NCBI RefSeq assembly: GCF_019973615.1
Contig: NZ_AP024238.1
Coordinates: forward strand, 2,108,001 to 2,172,000
Origin: Rhodoferax lithotrophicus
Lineage (GTDB): Bacteria > Pseudomonadota > Gammaproteobacteria > Burkholderiales > Burkholderiaceae_C
DNA length: 64,000 nucleotides
Direction of reading: 5' to 3'
The translations under genes were made by a program, and so were the position numbers. Below the pieces are notes generated by a model. It made no database searches, was not told where the DNA came from, and saw nothing but the letters and a program-made list of their open reading frames with translations. Numbering within the stretch: position 1 is the first letter of the stretch; each line of letters begins with the position of its first letter. Shown one piece after another: positions 23,178 through 32,407 of the stretch.

Positions 23178-23440
23178 GAAGACACCTCCGCATCCGGCAT
23201 GGCTGCGGCTTGTGCTTGCGCCCAGCGCAGCAAGGCCTCGCCCCAGAGCTGGGCCGACTGCGGGTCAATGTCAAACACGGTGAAGCGGCTTTTTTCGCGA
23301 ATGCGGGTGCGCAGCAGGCTCATGCCACCGGCCTCGTAGTCGAGTTGCTGCAATTCAATGACTTGCCCGCCGATGGGAATGGTCAGTTTGGCAAGGGGCG
23401 TGAGGGTGTTCATGGGTTGTTGGGTGAGATCAGTCAACAT
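23174..23440 (-). CDS. Small protein of unknown function, first gene of the dsr-divergent operon
   Basis: An 88-residue soluble protein with a beta-rich opening (LTIPIGGQVIELQQLDYEAG) and a C-terminal amphipathic helix (AQLWGEALLRWAQAQAAAM). Its stop overlaps the start of the Cas6/Cmx6-like gene, so the pair is co-translated. An internal ATG at codon 10 is an alternative start; neither has a clear ribosome site. I do not recognise the family. Confidence 0.65.
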   Translation of the reverse strand: MLTDLTQQPMNTLTPLAKLTIPIGGQVIELQQLDYEAGGMSLLRTRIREKSRFTVFDIDPQSAQLWGEALLRWAQAQAAAMPDAEVSS

Positions 23441-23531
23441 TTGTCAGGCTCAATGCCAAGCAAATTGCCTAGGCCTCTATTGGGCGCAATAGAGGGGTAG
23501 ATCGTCTATTACCGGGACGGGTGGGGAGGTA

Positions 23532-23548
23532 TAGCCCAAATGGGTAGC
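23532..23548. promoter_or_regulatory. 17-base palindromic element in the dsrA divergent promoter
   Basis: TAGCCCAAATGGGTAGC is the exact reverse complement of the 17 bases at 39527-39543 upstream of soeA. It lies in the 261-base gap between dsrA (about 155 bases upstream of its ATG) and the divergent operon. The rest of the gap has no gene. Confidence 0.65.
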
Positions 23549-23701
23549 CCTAAATACCCAACGAGGGGGATGGTGAACTGTGGCGCTGGCTCCTACGATT
23601 TAGCCCAGATTTGATCAATGTGCACTGCCCAGTGTGATTGACCAAAACGCCCGGTTCGACCGATCAGCGCAAGCCTTGCGCCCCATGACAGGAGACACTC
23701 G

Positions 23702-24982
23702 ATGAGCAAGAAGCAACATGACACCCCCATGCTCGACCAGCTGGAAAGCGGTCCGTGGCCCAGTTTTGTGACAGGCCTGAAACGCCTGGCCAAAGACAGT
23801 GAGTACATGACTGACCTGATGGGCCAGTTGGAACACTCCTACAAAACCCGCAAAGGGTATTGGAAGGGCGGCACGGTTGGTGTGTTTGGCTACGGGGGCG
23901 GGGTGATTCCACGTTTCTCCGAAGTGGCCGAGATGTTTCCCGCCTCCAAAGAATTCCACACCTTGCGGATTCAGCCACCCGCTGGCATGCACTACAACAC
24001 CGATGTACTGCGCAAAATGTGTGACATTTGGGAAAAACATGGCTCAGGCCTGATCGCTTTTCACGGCCAGTCGGGTGACATCATGTTCCAGGGGGCCAGC
24101 ACTGCCAATGTGCAAGGGGCGTTTGATGAGTTGAACGAGTTGGGGTTTGATCTGGGGGGGGCCGGCCCGGCCGTGCGGACCAGCATGTCGTGTGTGGGGG
24201 CTGCCCGTTGTGAGCAGTCCTGTTATGACGAAGCCCGTGCGCATCGTCAAGTGCTCAACACCTTCCTGGATGATATGCACCGCCCGGCCTTGCCTTACAA
24301 GTTCAAGTTCAAGTTTTCGGGTTGCCCGAATGACTGCATGAACTCCATCCAGCGCGCCGACATGGCGGTGATTGGCACCTGGCGCGACAACATCCGTACC
24401 GATGAAGCGCTGGCTCGCAAATGGTTTGACAAGCATGGCATGACCGAGCTGGTCAATGACGTGGTCAGCCGCTGCCCGACCAAAGCCATCATGCTGAAGG
24501 AAAGCAAAGATGTGTGCCGGGGGGCCAAAATTTCGTCGGTGGCGGTCAGCGACACGAACTCACTGGAAATTGACAACGGCAATTGCGTGCGTTGTATGCA
24601 CTGCATCAACGTCATGACCGGGGCGCTGGGTACGGGCGTTGACAAAGGGGTCACCATTTTGATGGGCGGCAAACGTACCCTCAAGATTGGTGACCTGATG
24701 GGCACAGTGGTGGTTCCGTTCTTGCCCATGAAGACGGACGAAGACTATGAGGCCCTGGTTGAAATCGGCCAAAAGTCGATTGACTTCTTTGCCGAGAACG
24801 CACTGGAGCATGAGCGCACCGGGGAAATGATTGAGCGTATTGGCCTGATCAATTTCCTGGAAGGTATTGGCCTGGAGATTGACCCCAGCATGGTGTCGAC
24901 ACCCCGCACCAACCCCTACGTTCGTACCGATGGCTGGGATGACGAGGTCGCCAAGATCAACGCCCGCAAAGCCGCTGCCTGA
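23702..24982 (+). CDS. dsrA: DsrA, alpha subunit of reverse dissimilatory sulfite reductase
   Basis: A 426-residue cytoplasmic protein, the usual length. Cysteines for the siroheme-coupled 4Fe-4S cluster are present (SCVGAARCEQSC, SGCPNDC), and the inserted ferredoxin domain shows CVRCMHC near residue 300. In sulfur oxidisers DsrAB works in reverse, oxidising sulfane sulfur delivered by DsrC to sulfite. A GGAG site precedes the ATG. It heads the plus-strand cluster dsrABEFHCMKLJOPNR. The type (oxidative rather than reductive) is inferred from dsrEFH and dsrL downstream. Confidence 0.97.
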   Translation: MSKKQHDTPMLDQLESGPWPSFVTGLKRLAKDSEYMTDLMGQLEHSYKTRKGYWKGGTVGVFGYGGGVIPRFSEVAEMFPASKEFHTLRIQPPAGMHYNTDVLRKMCDIWEKHGSGLIAFHGQSGDIMFQGASTANVQGAFDELNELGFDLGGAGPAVRTSMSCVGAARCEQSCYDEARAHRQVLNTFLDDMHRPALPYKFKFKFSGCPNDCMNSIQRADMAVIGTWRDNIRTDEALARKWFDKHGMTELVNDVVSRCPTKAIMLKESKDVCRGAKISSVAVSDTNSLEIDNGNCVRCMHCINVMTGALGTGVDKGVTILMGGKRTLKIGDLMGTVVVPFLPMKTDEDYEALVEIGQKSIDFFAENALEHERTGEMIERIGLINFLEGIGLEIDPSMVSTPRTNPYVRTDGWDDEVAKINARKAAA

Positions 24983-25021
24983 AACCAGCTTGTCCTAGAT
25001 AACTGACTAAGAAAGATCACC

Positions 25022-26092
25022 ATGGCAACTATGCGCACCCCCATTGAGAGCGGCGTACCCGACAACAAGCAATACCTGCACCCGTTGATGGCCCGTAACT
25101 ACGGCAACTGGAAATACCATGATCGGCCACGCCCCGGTGTGCTGCACCACGTGGCCCACAGCGGCGACCAAATCTGGACGGTGCGTGCCGGCACACAGCG
25201 CCAGATGGATTTGTTCACCATCCGCAAGCTGTGCGACATTGCCGATACCTATGCCGACGGCCATGTGCGCTTCACCATCCGCTCCAACATTGAGTACATG
25301 GTGTCTGACCCGACCCGTGTGGAGCCCTTGATCGAGGCGCTCACCACCAACGGTTTTCCGGTCGGTGGCACCGGTAACTCGGTATCTGCCATTGCCCACA
25401 CCCAGGGCTGGTTGCACTGCGATATTCCAGGTACCGATGCCTCTGGCGCAGTCAAGGCATTGATGGATGAATTACATGAGGAATTCATCAAGGAAGAAAT
25501 GCCCAACCGGGTTCACTTGTCCACCTCTTGCTGCGAAATCAATTGCGGCGGCCAGGCTGACATTGCCATCATTGTTCAACACACCAAACCCCCCAAGATC
25601 AACCACGACTTGGTAGCCAACATGTGTGAACGCCCCACCGTGGTGGCGCGTTGCCCGGTGGCGGCGATTCGCCCGGCCATGGTCAATGGCAAACCGTCAC
25701 TTGAAATTGACGAGTCCAAATGTATGTGCTGCGGCGCTTGCTACCCACCCTGCCCCCCGATGCAAATCAATGACCCGGAAAACAGCAAGCTGGCGATCTG
25801 GGTGGGTGGCAAGAATTCCAACGCGCGTGGCAAACCAACTTTCATGAAGATGGTGGCTTCGGGCTTGCCCAATAACGCGCCGCGGTGGCCAGAGGTTTCG
25901 GCCATGGTCAAGAAAATTTTGACCACCTACAAGGCCGATGCCCGTTCGTGGGAACGTATGGCCGACTGGATTGACCGTATTGGCTGGCCCGCATTCTTTG
26001 AAAAATGCGACTTGCCCTTTACCAAGTACCTGATTGATGACTGGCGTGGTTCTCGTGCCAGCCTGAACGCCTCGACCCACATTCGTTTCTAA
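25022..26092 (+). CDS. dsrB: DsrB, beta subunit of reverse dissimilatory sulfite reductase
   Basis: A 356-residue partner of DsrA in the alpha2-beta2 enzyme. It carries TSCCEINCGG and a second cysteine pair (CERP, ARCPVAA) for the siroheme cluster, and the ferredoxin site CMCCGACYPPCPP near residue 234. DsrB holds the catalytic siroheme. It follows dsrA after 39 bases. A 10-base-stem hairpin follows the gene, probably separating the abundance of dsrAB mRNA from that of the rest. Confidence 0.97.
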   Translation: MATMRTPIESGVPDNKQYLHPLMARNYGNWKYHDRPRPGVLHHVAHSGDQIWTVRAGTQRQMDLFTIRKLCDIADTYADGHVRFTIRSNIEYMVSDPTRVEPLIEALTTNGFPVGGTGNSVSAIAHTQGWLHCDIPGTDASGAVKALMDELHEEFIKEEMPNRVHLSTSCCEINCGGQADIAIIVQHTKPPKINHDLVANMCERPTVVARCPVAAIRPAMVNGKPSLEIDESKCMCCGACYPPCPPMQINDPENSKLAIWVGGKNSNARGKPTFMKMVASGLPNNAPRWPEVSAMVKKILTTYKADARSWERMADWIDRIGWPAFFEKCDLPFTKYLIDDWRGSRASLNASTHIRF

Positions 26093-26120
26093 GAACGACC
26101 CACATCCGACAAACCGTTGA

Positions 26121-26142
26121 GGACAGAGCTCAAGCTCTGTCC
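26121..26142 (+). terminator. Hairpin between dsrB and dsrE (attenuator or mRNA stabiliser)
   Basis: GGACAGAGCT-CA-AGCTCTGTCC is a perfect 10-base stem in the 77-base gap after dsrB. It lacks a T tract, so it is more likely a partial terminator, RNA processing site or 3' stabiliser that keeps dsrAB transcripts abundant. Confidence 0.6.
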
Positions 26143-26169
26143 CGCAAAAATCAGGAGCACAGATTTACC

Positions 26170-26529
26170 ATGAAATTTGGCGTACTCGTCAATGAAGGCC
26201 CTTACACGCACCAGGCGTCAGACAGCGCTTACCAGTTTGTGGTGGCGGCACTGAGCAAAGGCCACACCATTCAACGTGTGTTTTTCTACCACGATGGGGT
26301 CAACAACGCGACCCGGCTCACCGAGCCTCCGCAAGATGACCGCCATGTGGTGAACCGCTGGTCTAGCCTGGCCGCTGAGCACAAGGTTGATCTGGTGGTG
26401 TGTGTGGCTGCGGCCTTGCGCCGGGGCATCAAAGAAGAAGTCTTGGCTCCCGGGTTTCGCATTTCGGGTCTGGGCCAGTTGGTGGACAGTGGCATCAAGG
26501 CCGACCGCCTGGTGACCTTTGGTGATTAA
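26170..26529 (+). CDS. dsrE: DsrE, sulfurtransferase subunit
   Basis: A 119-residue protein with the catalytic cysteine at residue 78 (DLVVCVAAALRRG), exactly the position known to carry sulfur in Allochromatium DsrE. With DsrF and DsrH it forms a heterohexamer that passes sulfane sulfur from TusA to DsrC in the cytoplasm. It begins 27 bases after the intergenic hairpin. Confidence 0.96.
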   Translation: MKFGVLVNEGPYTHQASDSAYQFVVAALSKGHTIQRVFFYHDGVNNATRLTEPPQDDRHVVNRWSSLAAEHKVDLVVCVAAALRRGIKEEVLAPGFRISGLGQLVDSGIKADRLVTFGD

Positions 26530-26549
26530 CCCCTTGAGAAGAACACACC

Positions 26550-26945
26550 ATGAGTGAACAAGCAACAACTGCAGCCAGCGGCCCCAAAGTGAAGAAATTC
26601 ATGTTTGTCAACCGCAAGGCCCCTTACGGCACCATCTACGCCCTTGAAAGCCTGGAAGTGGTGTTGATCACCGCCACCTTTGACCAGGACGTGAGCCTGG
26701 TGTTTATCGACGATGGTGTGTATGAGCTGGCCAAGGGCCAGCAAACCAAGGGCATTGGCATCAAGAACTTTTCGCCAAGTTATCGGGCCTTGGACGGTTA
26801 TGACGTTGAAAAACTCTACGTCGATCAGGACTCTCTGGATCAACGTGGTTTGAGTGCCAGTGATCTGCTGGTGCCGGTGGAAGTGCTCGATGCCAAACAA
26901 ATGGGTGAACTGATGGCGCAACAGGACGTGATCCTGAGCTTTTAA
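26550..26945 (+). CDS. dsrF: DsrF, subunit of DsrEFH
   Basis: A 131-residue member of the DsrE/F fold without any cysteine, as usual for the structural DsrF subunit. The order dsrE-dsrF-dsrH with gaps of 20 and 14 bases marks the DsrEFH complex of sulfur oxidisers. The motif FMFVNRKAPYGT opens the first strand-helix unit. Confidence 0.96.
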   Translation: MSEQATTAASGPKVKKFMFVNRKAPYGTIYALESLEVVLITATFDQDVSLVFIDDGVYELAKGQQTKGIGIKNFSPSYRALDGYDVEKLYVDQDSLDQRGLSASDLLVPVEVLDAKQMGELMAQQDVILSF

Positions 26946-26959
26946 AGAGAAAGACGAAC

Positions 26960-27259
26960 ATGCTGCACATCATTAACAAATCACCTTTTGAAAAAAACAC
27001 GCTCGATACCTGCTTGCGCCTGGCCCAGCCAGGGCATGCCTTGTTGTTGATCGAAGACGGTATTTATGCCGCCACACAGGGAAGCGCCGCACAGGAGCGC
27101 ATGACACAAGCTTGCGCCAACTTGAGCGTGTTTGTGTTGCAACCTGATCTGGACGCACGCGGCATGTCGGCCAAATTGATGCCGGGTGTCAACCTGGTGG
27201 ACTACGGCGGATTTGTTGATCTGGTCGAGAAATACGACACCTCCCATTCCTGGCTCTAA
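26960..27259 (+). CDS. dsrH: DsrH, subunit of DsrEFH
   Basis: A 99-residue protein similar to TusB. Cysteines occur at residues 18 and 52; the first fits the position of the conserved DsrH cysteine (near 20 in Allochromatium). It completes the DsrEFH sulfur-relay complex. Its ATG follows dsrF after 14 bases. Confidence 0.95.
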   Translation: MLHIINKSPFEKNTLDTCLRLAQPGHALLLIEDGIYAATQGSAAQERMTQACANLSVFVLQPDLDARGMSAKLMPGVNLVDYGGFVDLVEKYDTSHSWL

Positions 27260-27298
27260 GCCGCAAACCCTTTCAATATTTACAACTAGGAGCACAAG

Positions 27299-27631
27299 AT
27301 GAGCTTTGAAATCAACGGCAAGACCTATGAAACTGACGAAGAAGGCTATTTGATCAACCTGGCCGAATGGACCACTGACGCAGCGGTTCACCTGGCAGAA
27401 GAAGAAAAAGTACCCTTGACCGACAACCACTGGGAAGTGATCAACTTCTTGCGTGAGTATTACAACGAGTTCCAGATTGCACCCGCAGTGCGTGTGTTGA
27501 CCAAGGCCATTGGCAAGAAATTTGGCGAAGAAAAAGGCAACAGCAAGTACCTGTACGACCTGTTCCCTTATGGCCCGGCCAAACAAGCTTGCAAGATTGC
27601 TGGCTTGCCCAAGCCCACAGGCTGTATCTGA
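27299..27631 (+). CDS. dsrC: DsrC, two-cysteine sulfur carrier
   Basis: A 110-residue protein whose C-terminal arm KQACKIAGLPKPTGC has both conserved cysteines, the penultimate CysA and CysB ten residues before it. This is true DsrC: its persulfide or trisulfide is the substrate and product link between DsrEFH, DsrAB and the membrane complex DsrMKJOP. It stands in the canonical place between dsrH and dsrM, with TAGGAG before the ATG. It is the only DsrC-type protein in the window with both cysteines. Confidence 0.97.
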   Translation: MSFEINGKTYETDEEGYLINLAEWTTDAAVHLAEEEKVPLTDNHWEVINFLREYYNEFQIAPAVRVLTKAIGKKFGEEKGNSKYLYDLFPYGPAKQACKIAGLPKPTGCI

Positions 27632-27661
27632 GCTGACATCCACGAACTTGCGGGCCAGACC

Positions 27662-28396
27662 ATGACCATGTTGACCATTGTTTATGCGGTGTTGCTCTAC
27701 CTTGCCACCCTCATCTTCGTTGTTGGGGTGGCTCGCAAAATTCGGATTTATGCTCAAACACCCGCGCCTTTAAAAATCCCCACCACACCGGCCCCCACCA
27801 CCGTGGGTGGCGTGCGCTGGCGCATGGCGCGTGAAGTGGTTTTTTTCGAGAGCCTGTTCAAGTCCAGCAAATGGACCTGGATTTTTGGCTGGTTGTTCCA
27901 CGTAGCGCTGCTGCTGGTGGTGTTGCGCCATCTGCGCTACTTTCAGGAGCCGGTTTGGTGGCCTGTGGTGCTGGTTCAACCCTTTGGTCTCTACGCCGGT
28001 TTTGCCATGGTGGCCGCGCTGGGTGGCTTGTGGGCCCGGCGTTGGCTGGTGGATCGGGTGCGCTACATCTCTACGCCTTCGGATCACCTGATGCTGGTGC
28101 TGCTGCTGGCCATTGGCTTGAGTGGACTGGCCATGCGTTTTGTGGCCCACACCGACATCGTGGCGCTCAAGGCCTTTGTGTTGGGGCTGATGCGCCTGAA
28201 CGTACAGCCTTTGCCTGCAGATCCGGTGCTGTTGGTGCACTTGGGCCTGGTGGCGGTTCTCATGATTATTTTTCCAATCAGCAAACTCTTGCATGCACCC
28301 GGCCTGTTTTTCAGCCCGACCCGCAATCAAGTGGATAACGCCCGCGAAGTTCGCCACATTTCGGCTTGGGCAGCCGCTCTGGATAAAAAAGCCTAA
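27662..28396 (+). CDS. dsrM: DsrM, membrane cytochrome b subunit
   Basis: A 244-residue membrane protein related to the NarI family, with five hydrophobic helices and histidines (WLFHVALLLVVLRHLRY, LVHLGLV, KLLHAPG) suited to bind hemes b. DsrM anchors DsrK and exchanges electrons with the quinone pool. It lies between dsrC and dsrK with gaps of 30 and 11 bases. Confidence 0.94.
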   Translation: MTMLTIVYAVLLYLATLIFVVGVARKIRIYAQTPAPLKIPTTPAPTTVGGVRWRMAREVVFFESLFKSSKWTWIFGWLFHVALLLVVLRHLRYFQEPVWWPVVLVQPFGLYAGFAMVAALGGLWARRWLVDRVRYISTPSDHLMLVLLLAIGLSGLAMRFVAHTDIVALKAFVLGLMRLNVQPLPADPVLLVHLGLVAVLMIIFPISKLLHAPGLFFSPTRNQVDNAREVRHISAWAAALDKKA

Positions 28397-28407
28397 GCAT
28401 TCATACC

Positions 28408-29901
28408 ATGGCCACCGCTGCATTTGAAACCCCCAAGCTGAAGAGTTATCCGGTCATTCCCCTGGTGCAAGTCGGGGCCATGTCGCATATCAAGTCGTTC
28501 CCGGCTGCTGGCCCCATCCAGAAAGCCCTGGGTTTTCCCGAGGGCTTGGTGGAAGACTGGCAAGACAAAGTGATCGCCAAGATGGGCGAAATGCTGGGCA
28601 AATACCGCTCGCTTCAGGTTTACATGGATGCCTGTGTCCATTGCGGGGCCTGCTCCGACAAATGTCATTACTTTTTGGGCTCGGCTGATCCCAAAAACAT
28701 GCCAGTGGCGCGCCAGGATTTGATGCGCAAAATTTACCGCCGCTATTTCACTTTTGCTGGCAAATATTTCCCCAAACTGGTCGGCGCGGTTGACCTCACC
28801 CGCGAGGTGCTGGACGAGTGGTACAGCTACTTCAACCAGTGTTCCGAGTGCCGCCGCTGTTCAGTGTTCTGCCCGTATGGCATTGACACCGCTGAAGTCA
28901 CCATGGCAGCCCGTGAAATCATGGACTCGGTGGGCCTGGGGCAAAAATATTCCAATGAAATCATTGGCAAGGTGCACCGCATCGGCAACAACTTGGGGCT
29001 ACCCGGCCCGGCCTTGCTCAACACCCTTGAAGGTCTTGAAGAAGATGTCAAGGACGACACCGGTGTGGATGTCAAGTTCCCGATTGATGTGAAGGGCGCA
29101 GAAGTGCTGCTGATCACGCCATCAGCAGACTTCTTCTCAGAACCTCATGTCGAGAGCCTGATCGGTTATGCCAAGGTGTTTCACGCCGCTGGCATCAGTT
29201 GGACGCTGAGTTCACATGCCTCCGAGGCCGGCAACTTTGGCATGTTCATTGGCAATTATGAGCAAATGCGCAACATTTCCATGCGGGTCAAAGAGGCCGC
29301 GCTGGAGCTCGGTGTCAAACGCATTGTGGTGGGTGAATGTGGTCACGCCTGGCGTGTGGCCTACAGCTTCTGGAATACCTTGATTGGCCCGTTTGATTAC
29401 CTGGATCAGCGCTACCCGGTGCCCCAGCACATTTGTGAGTTCACTGATGACCTGATTCAACGCGGTGCGCTGCAGTTTGACAAGGAAGCCAACGACAACC
29501 GCATCATTACTTTCCATGATTCATGCAACGTCGCGCGGGGTTCACGCATGGGCGACATGCCGGGTGGGCAGTTTGTGATTCCCCGGCGCATCATCACCTC
29601 GGTGGCCAATCATTTTCATGACATGGCCCATGAAACCATTCACGAGAGCACCTTTTGCTGCGGTGGTGGTGGTGGCCTGTTGACCGATGACTTGATGGAA
29701 TTGCGTGTCAAGGGTGCATTGCCCCGGATGGAGTCCCTCAAACATGTGGTGGACGACCACGGTGTGAACTTCATGGCCACGATCTGTGCCATTTGCAAAG
29801 CCCAGTTCACCAAGGTTCTGCCGTATTACGGATTCAACATGAGCATGGTGGGCGGTGTCCACCAATTGGTCAGCAAGGCCATTCGTCTGGGCGACAAATA
29901 G
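28408..29901 (+). CDS. dsrK: DsrK, HdrD-like iron-sulfur subunit
   Basis: A 497-residue cytoplasmic protein with two 4Fe-4S sites near the N-terminal third (CVHCGACSDKC and CSECRRCSVFCP) and CCG-type motifs in the C-terminal half (DSCN, CCGGGGG) for a noncubane cluster. This resembles the disulfide reductase HdrD. DsrK interacts with DsrC and passes electrons to DsrM. It follows dsrM after 11 bases. Confidence 0.95.
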   Translation: MATAAFETPKLKSYPVIPLVQVGAMSHIKSFPAAGPIQKALGFPEGLVEDWQDKVIAKMGEMLGKYRSLQVYMDACVHCGACSDKCHYFLGSADPKNMPVARQDLMRKIYRRYFTFAGKYFPKLVGAVDLTREVLDEWYSYFNQCSECRRCSVFCPYGIDTAEVTMAAREIMDSVGLGQKYSNEIIGKVHRIGNNLGLPGPALLNTLEGLEEDVKDDTGVDVKFPIDVKGAEVLLITPSADFFSEPHVESLIGYAKVFHAAGISWTLSSHASEAGNFGMFIGNYEQMRNISMRVKEAALELGVKRIVVGECGHAWRVAYSFWNTLIGPFDYLDQRYPVPQHICEFTDDLIQRGALQFDKEANDNRIITFHDSCNVARGSRMGDMPGGQFVIPRRIITSVANHFHDMAHETIHESTFCCGGGGGLLTDDLMELRVKGALPRMESLKHVVDDHGVNFMATICAICKAQFTKVLPYYGFNMSMVGGVHQLVSKAIRLGDK

Positions 29902-29947
29902 CCCCGTCTTTCAGCCCTTAAAGCACAAAAAACCAGGAGATTCCAAC

Positions 29948-31906
29948 ATGTCTGCGACCCCCGAAGCCATCGAAGTCAAACCCCTCACGTTTCGTCGTTT
30001 TAAAGACGGTGAATCCAAAGTCAAAACCTGGCAGGCGCAAATTTTTGATGCCGGGCACTCTCACAAATGCCCGACTTACATTCAAAGCACGCCCCCATGC
30101 CAAGGCAGTTGCCCGGCCGGTGAGGATATTCGCGGCTATCTGAACATTGTTCGCGGGGTTGAAAAACCACCCGCAGGCATGGTCTGGCAAGAATACGCCT
30201 TTCGCCGCCTGACCGAAGCCAACCCATTTCCTTCCGTGATGGGCCGTGTCTGCCCTGCACCGTGTGAATCGGGCTGCAACCGCAACCAGGTGGAAGACTT
30301 TGTCGGCATCAACTCGGTGGAGCACTTTCTGGGTGACTACGCCATCAAGAACAAGCTGGCGTTCAAGAAGCCGGAACAACTCAGTGGCAAAACTGTGGCC
30401 GTGATTGGTGGTGGCCCCGCCGGTATGTCGGCTGCGTACCAACTCGCCTTGAAAGGCCACTCGGTCACCATTTTTGACGAGCGGGCCGAATTGGGCGGCA
30501 TGATGCGCTACGGTATTCCCGGTTTCCGCACACCACGGGATGTGCTGGACGCTGAAATTGCGCGTATTCTGGATCTGGGTGTAGTGGCCCGCATGAATTG
30601 CCGCATTGGTACCGACATCACCATGGCGCAGATTCGTGAGGATTTTGATGCCGTGTTTTTGGGCTTGGGAGCTCAGGCGGGCCGCGCCTTGGCTGTGGAG
30701 GGGGCGGATGCGCCGAACTGCGTCACAGCCACTTCATTCCTGAAAGCGTTCAACGATGGCCGCCTGCGCCATGTGGGCAAACGGGTGGTGGTGATTGGCG
30801 GCGGCGACACCTCGATTGACGTGGCCACGGTGGCACGTCGCTTGGGCCATATCGACAAGGTAAATGAGTCAGATCGCCCTGAGCATGCGATTGCCGGCCA
30901 TGTGGCGCATGACGTGGCTGAGGCCTCGGTTCGTCAAGGTGCAGAGGTCACTTTGACCACGGTTTTTGCCATTGACAAGATGCAAGCCTCCAAACACGAG
31001 GTCGAGCACGCCTTGTCTGAAGGCATCACCATCCGGGGCGGTATGGCTCCTGTGGCGGTGATCCGGGGTGAAGATGGCCGTGCGGTGGCTTTGCGCATCA
31101 TGCGCTGCGAAGCCAAGATGGTGGGGGGCCGCCTGGAGATCAAAAACGTGGAGGGCACTGAAGAAGACATTCCGGCCGATCTGATCGTATCTGCCATTGG
31201 CCAAACCGTGGACTTTACCGGTCTTGAAGAATTCAACAACGGCAAAGGTGCCATCAACTCTGACAAGAATTACCAGGTGCAAGGGCAAGCCGGTTTCTTT
31301 GTCGGTGGTGATGTGGTTCGCCCCCATTTGCTGACCACCGCCATTGGTCATGGGGCCATTGCGGCCGATGGCATTGACCGCTTTCTGCACAGCGAGGCAC
31401 TGGAAAAACGCCCCAAGATTGATGTGCATGCGTTTGACCTCAAGCGCAAGATGCTGGAGAAAGGTTTGACGTTCACCGAGGTGCATGAGCCCACCCGTGG
31501 TACGGACAAGAGCACGGCGGCCATTCACAACTATGACAATCGCTCAGACCGCTATGTGATCTCCCACAAAGAGCTGTTTCTGGGGCATTTCCCCTTTGCC
31601 CCGCGCAATAAACGCGGCATTGTGTCCTTGACGGCACAAGAGGCACTGAACAATTTTGATGAGCGTCTGCAACCCTTGCTGGAGTCACAGGCCCAGGCAG
31701 AGGCCAAACGCTGCATGAGTTGTGGTCAGTGTTTTGAGTGTGACAACTGCGTGGTGTATTGCCCGCAAACGGCGGTGTTCAAAGTGCCCAAGGCCAAAGC
31801 TACCACCGGGCGTTATGTGGACACCGACTACAGCAAATGTATTGGCTGCCACATTTGCGCGGATGTCTGCCCAACCGGCTACATCCAGATGGGCTTGGGG
31901 GACTGA
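29948..31906 (+). CDS. dsrL: DsrL, NAD(P)H:acceptor oxidoreductase of the rDsr pathway
   Basis: From the ATG at 29948 (GGAG upstream) the protein has 652 residues. It has an N-terminal cysteine-rich iron-sulfur segment (CQGSCPAGEDI), two nucleotide-binding motifs (GGGPAGMSAA and VVIGGGDTSIDVA) as in the small subunit of glutamate synthase, and two C-terminal 4Fe-4S sites (CMSCGQCFEC and CIGCHICADVCP). DsrL is the electron acceptor for DsrAB in sulfur oxidisers, which supports the oxidative direction of this cluster. A longer reading would overlap the end of dsrK. Confidence 0.95.
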   Translation: MSATPEAIEVKPLTFRRFKDGESKVKTWQAQIFDAGHSHKCPTYIQSTPPCQGSCPAGEDIRGYLNIVRGVEKPPAGMVWQEYAFRRLTEANPFPSVMGRVCPAPCESGCNRNQVEDFVGINSVEHFLGDYAIKNKLAFKKPEQLSGKTVAVIGGGPAGMSAAYQLALKGHSVTIFDERAELGGMMRYGIPGFRTPRDVLDAEIARILDLGVVARMNCRIGTDITMAQIREDFDAVFLGLGAQAGRALAVEGADAPNCVTATSFLKAFNDGRLRHVGKRVVVIGGGDTSIDVATVARRLGHIDKVNESDRPEHAIAGHVAHDVAEASVRQGAEVTLTTVFAIDKMQASKHEVEHALSEGITIRGGMAPVAVIRGEDGRAVALRIMRCEAKMVGGRLEIKNVEGTEEDIPADLIVSAIGQTVDFTGLEEFNNGKGAINSDKNYQVQGQAGFFVGGDVVRPHLLTTAIGHGAIAADGIDRFLHSEALEKRPKIDVHAFDLKRKMLEKGLTFTEVHEPTRGTDKSTAAIHNYDNRSDRYVISHKELFLGHFPFAPRNKRGIVSLTAQEALNNFDERLQPLLESQAQAEAKRCMSCGQCFECDNCVVYCPQTAVFKVPKAKATTGRYVDTDYSKCIGCHICADVCPTGYIQMGLGD

Positions 31907-31909
31907 CCC

Positions 31910-32407
31910 ATGCTTGGGATGACATGCGCTCGATGGTGGCAGGCAGCCTGTGTCGGGCTTGTTTTGACGGCCAGCATGATCGCTGCGGCCCAGGGTGCTG
32001 CCGCATCGGCTGGTAAGCCTCAAGGACTGCAACCTCTGATTGAAAAGGCCAGGGGAGGGCAGTGTGTGGAAGACGCGGCTTTCATGCGGCGTAACCACAT
32101 GAAGCTGCTGAAACACCAGCGCGACGACACCTTGCGTGGCGGTGTGCGCACAGGCAAATACTCGCTCAAAGCCTGTGTGTCATGCCATGCCAGCCAGAGC
32201 ACCCAAAGTGTCAATGCGTCGGCTGGTGATTTTTGCCAGAGTTGCCATACGTATGCGGCCGTCAAGATCGATTGTTTTGAGTGCCATGCCAACAAACCGG
32301 CGGTGAAAGAGGTGCCATCCGGCTTGGCGCAACAGCCTGCGGGCGTGGGTCAAGCCCAGATTGCACAAATGCAGCAGATGCTGGTTCAGGAAAAGGCCAA
32401 GCCATGA
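31910..32407 (+). CDS. dsrJ: DsrJ, triheme cytochrome c
   Basis: A 165-residue exported protein with a signal anchor (ACVGLVLTASMIAAA) and three heme motifs, CVSCH, CQSCH and CFECH, between residues about 85 and 125. DsrJ is the periplasmic heme subunit of the DsrMKJOP complex. A further cysteine (GGQCVED, near residue 48) matches the place of the unusual Cys ligand described for DsrJ. It ends with an ATGA overlap to dsrO. Confidence 0.94.
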   Translation: MLGMTCARWWQAACVGLVLTASMIAAAQGAAASAGKPQGLQPLIEKARGGQCVEDAAFMRRNHMKLLKHQRDDTLRGGVRTGKYSLKACVSCHASQSTQSVNASAGDFCQSCHTYAAVKIDCFECHANKPAVKEVPSGLAQQPAGVGQAQIAQMQQMLVQEKAKP

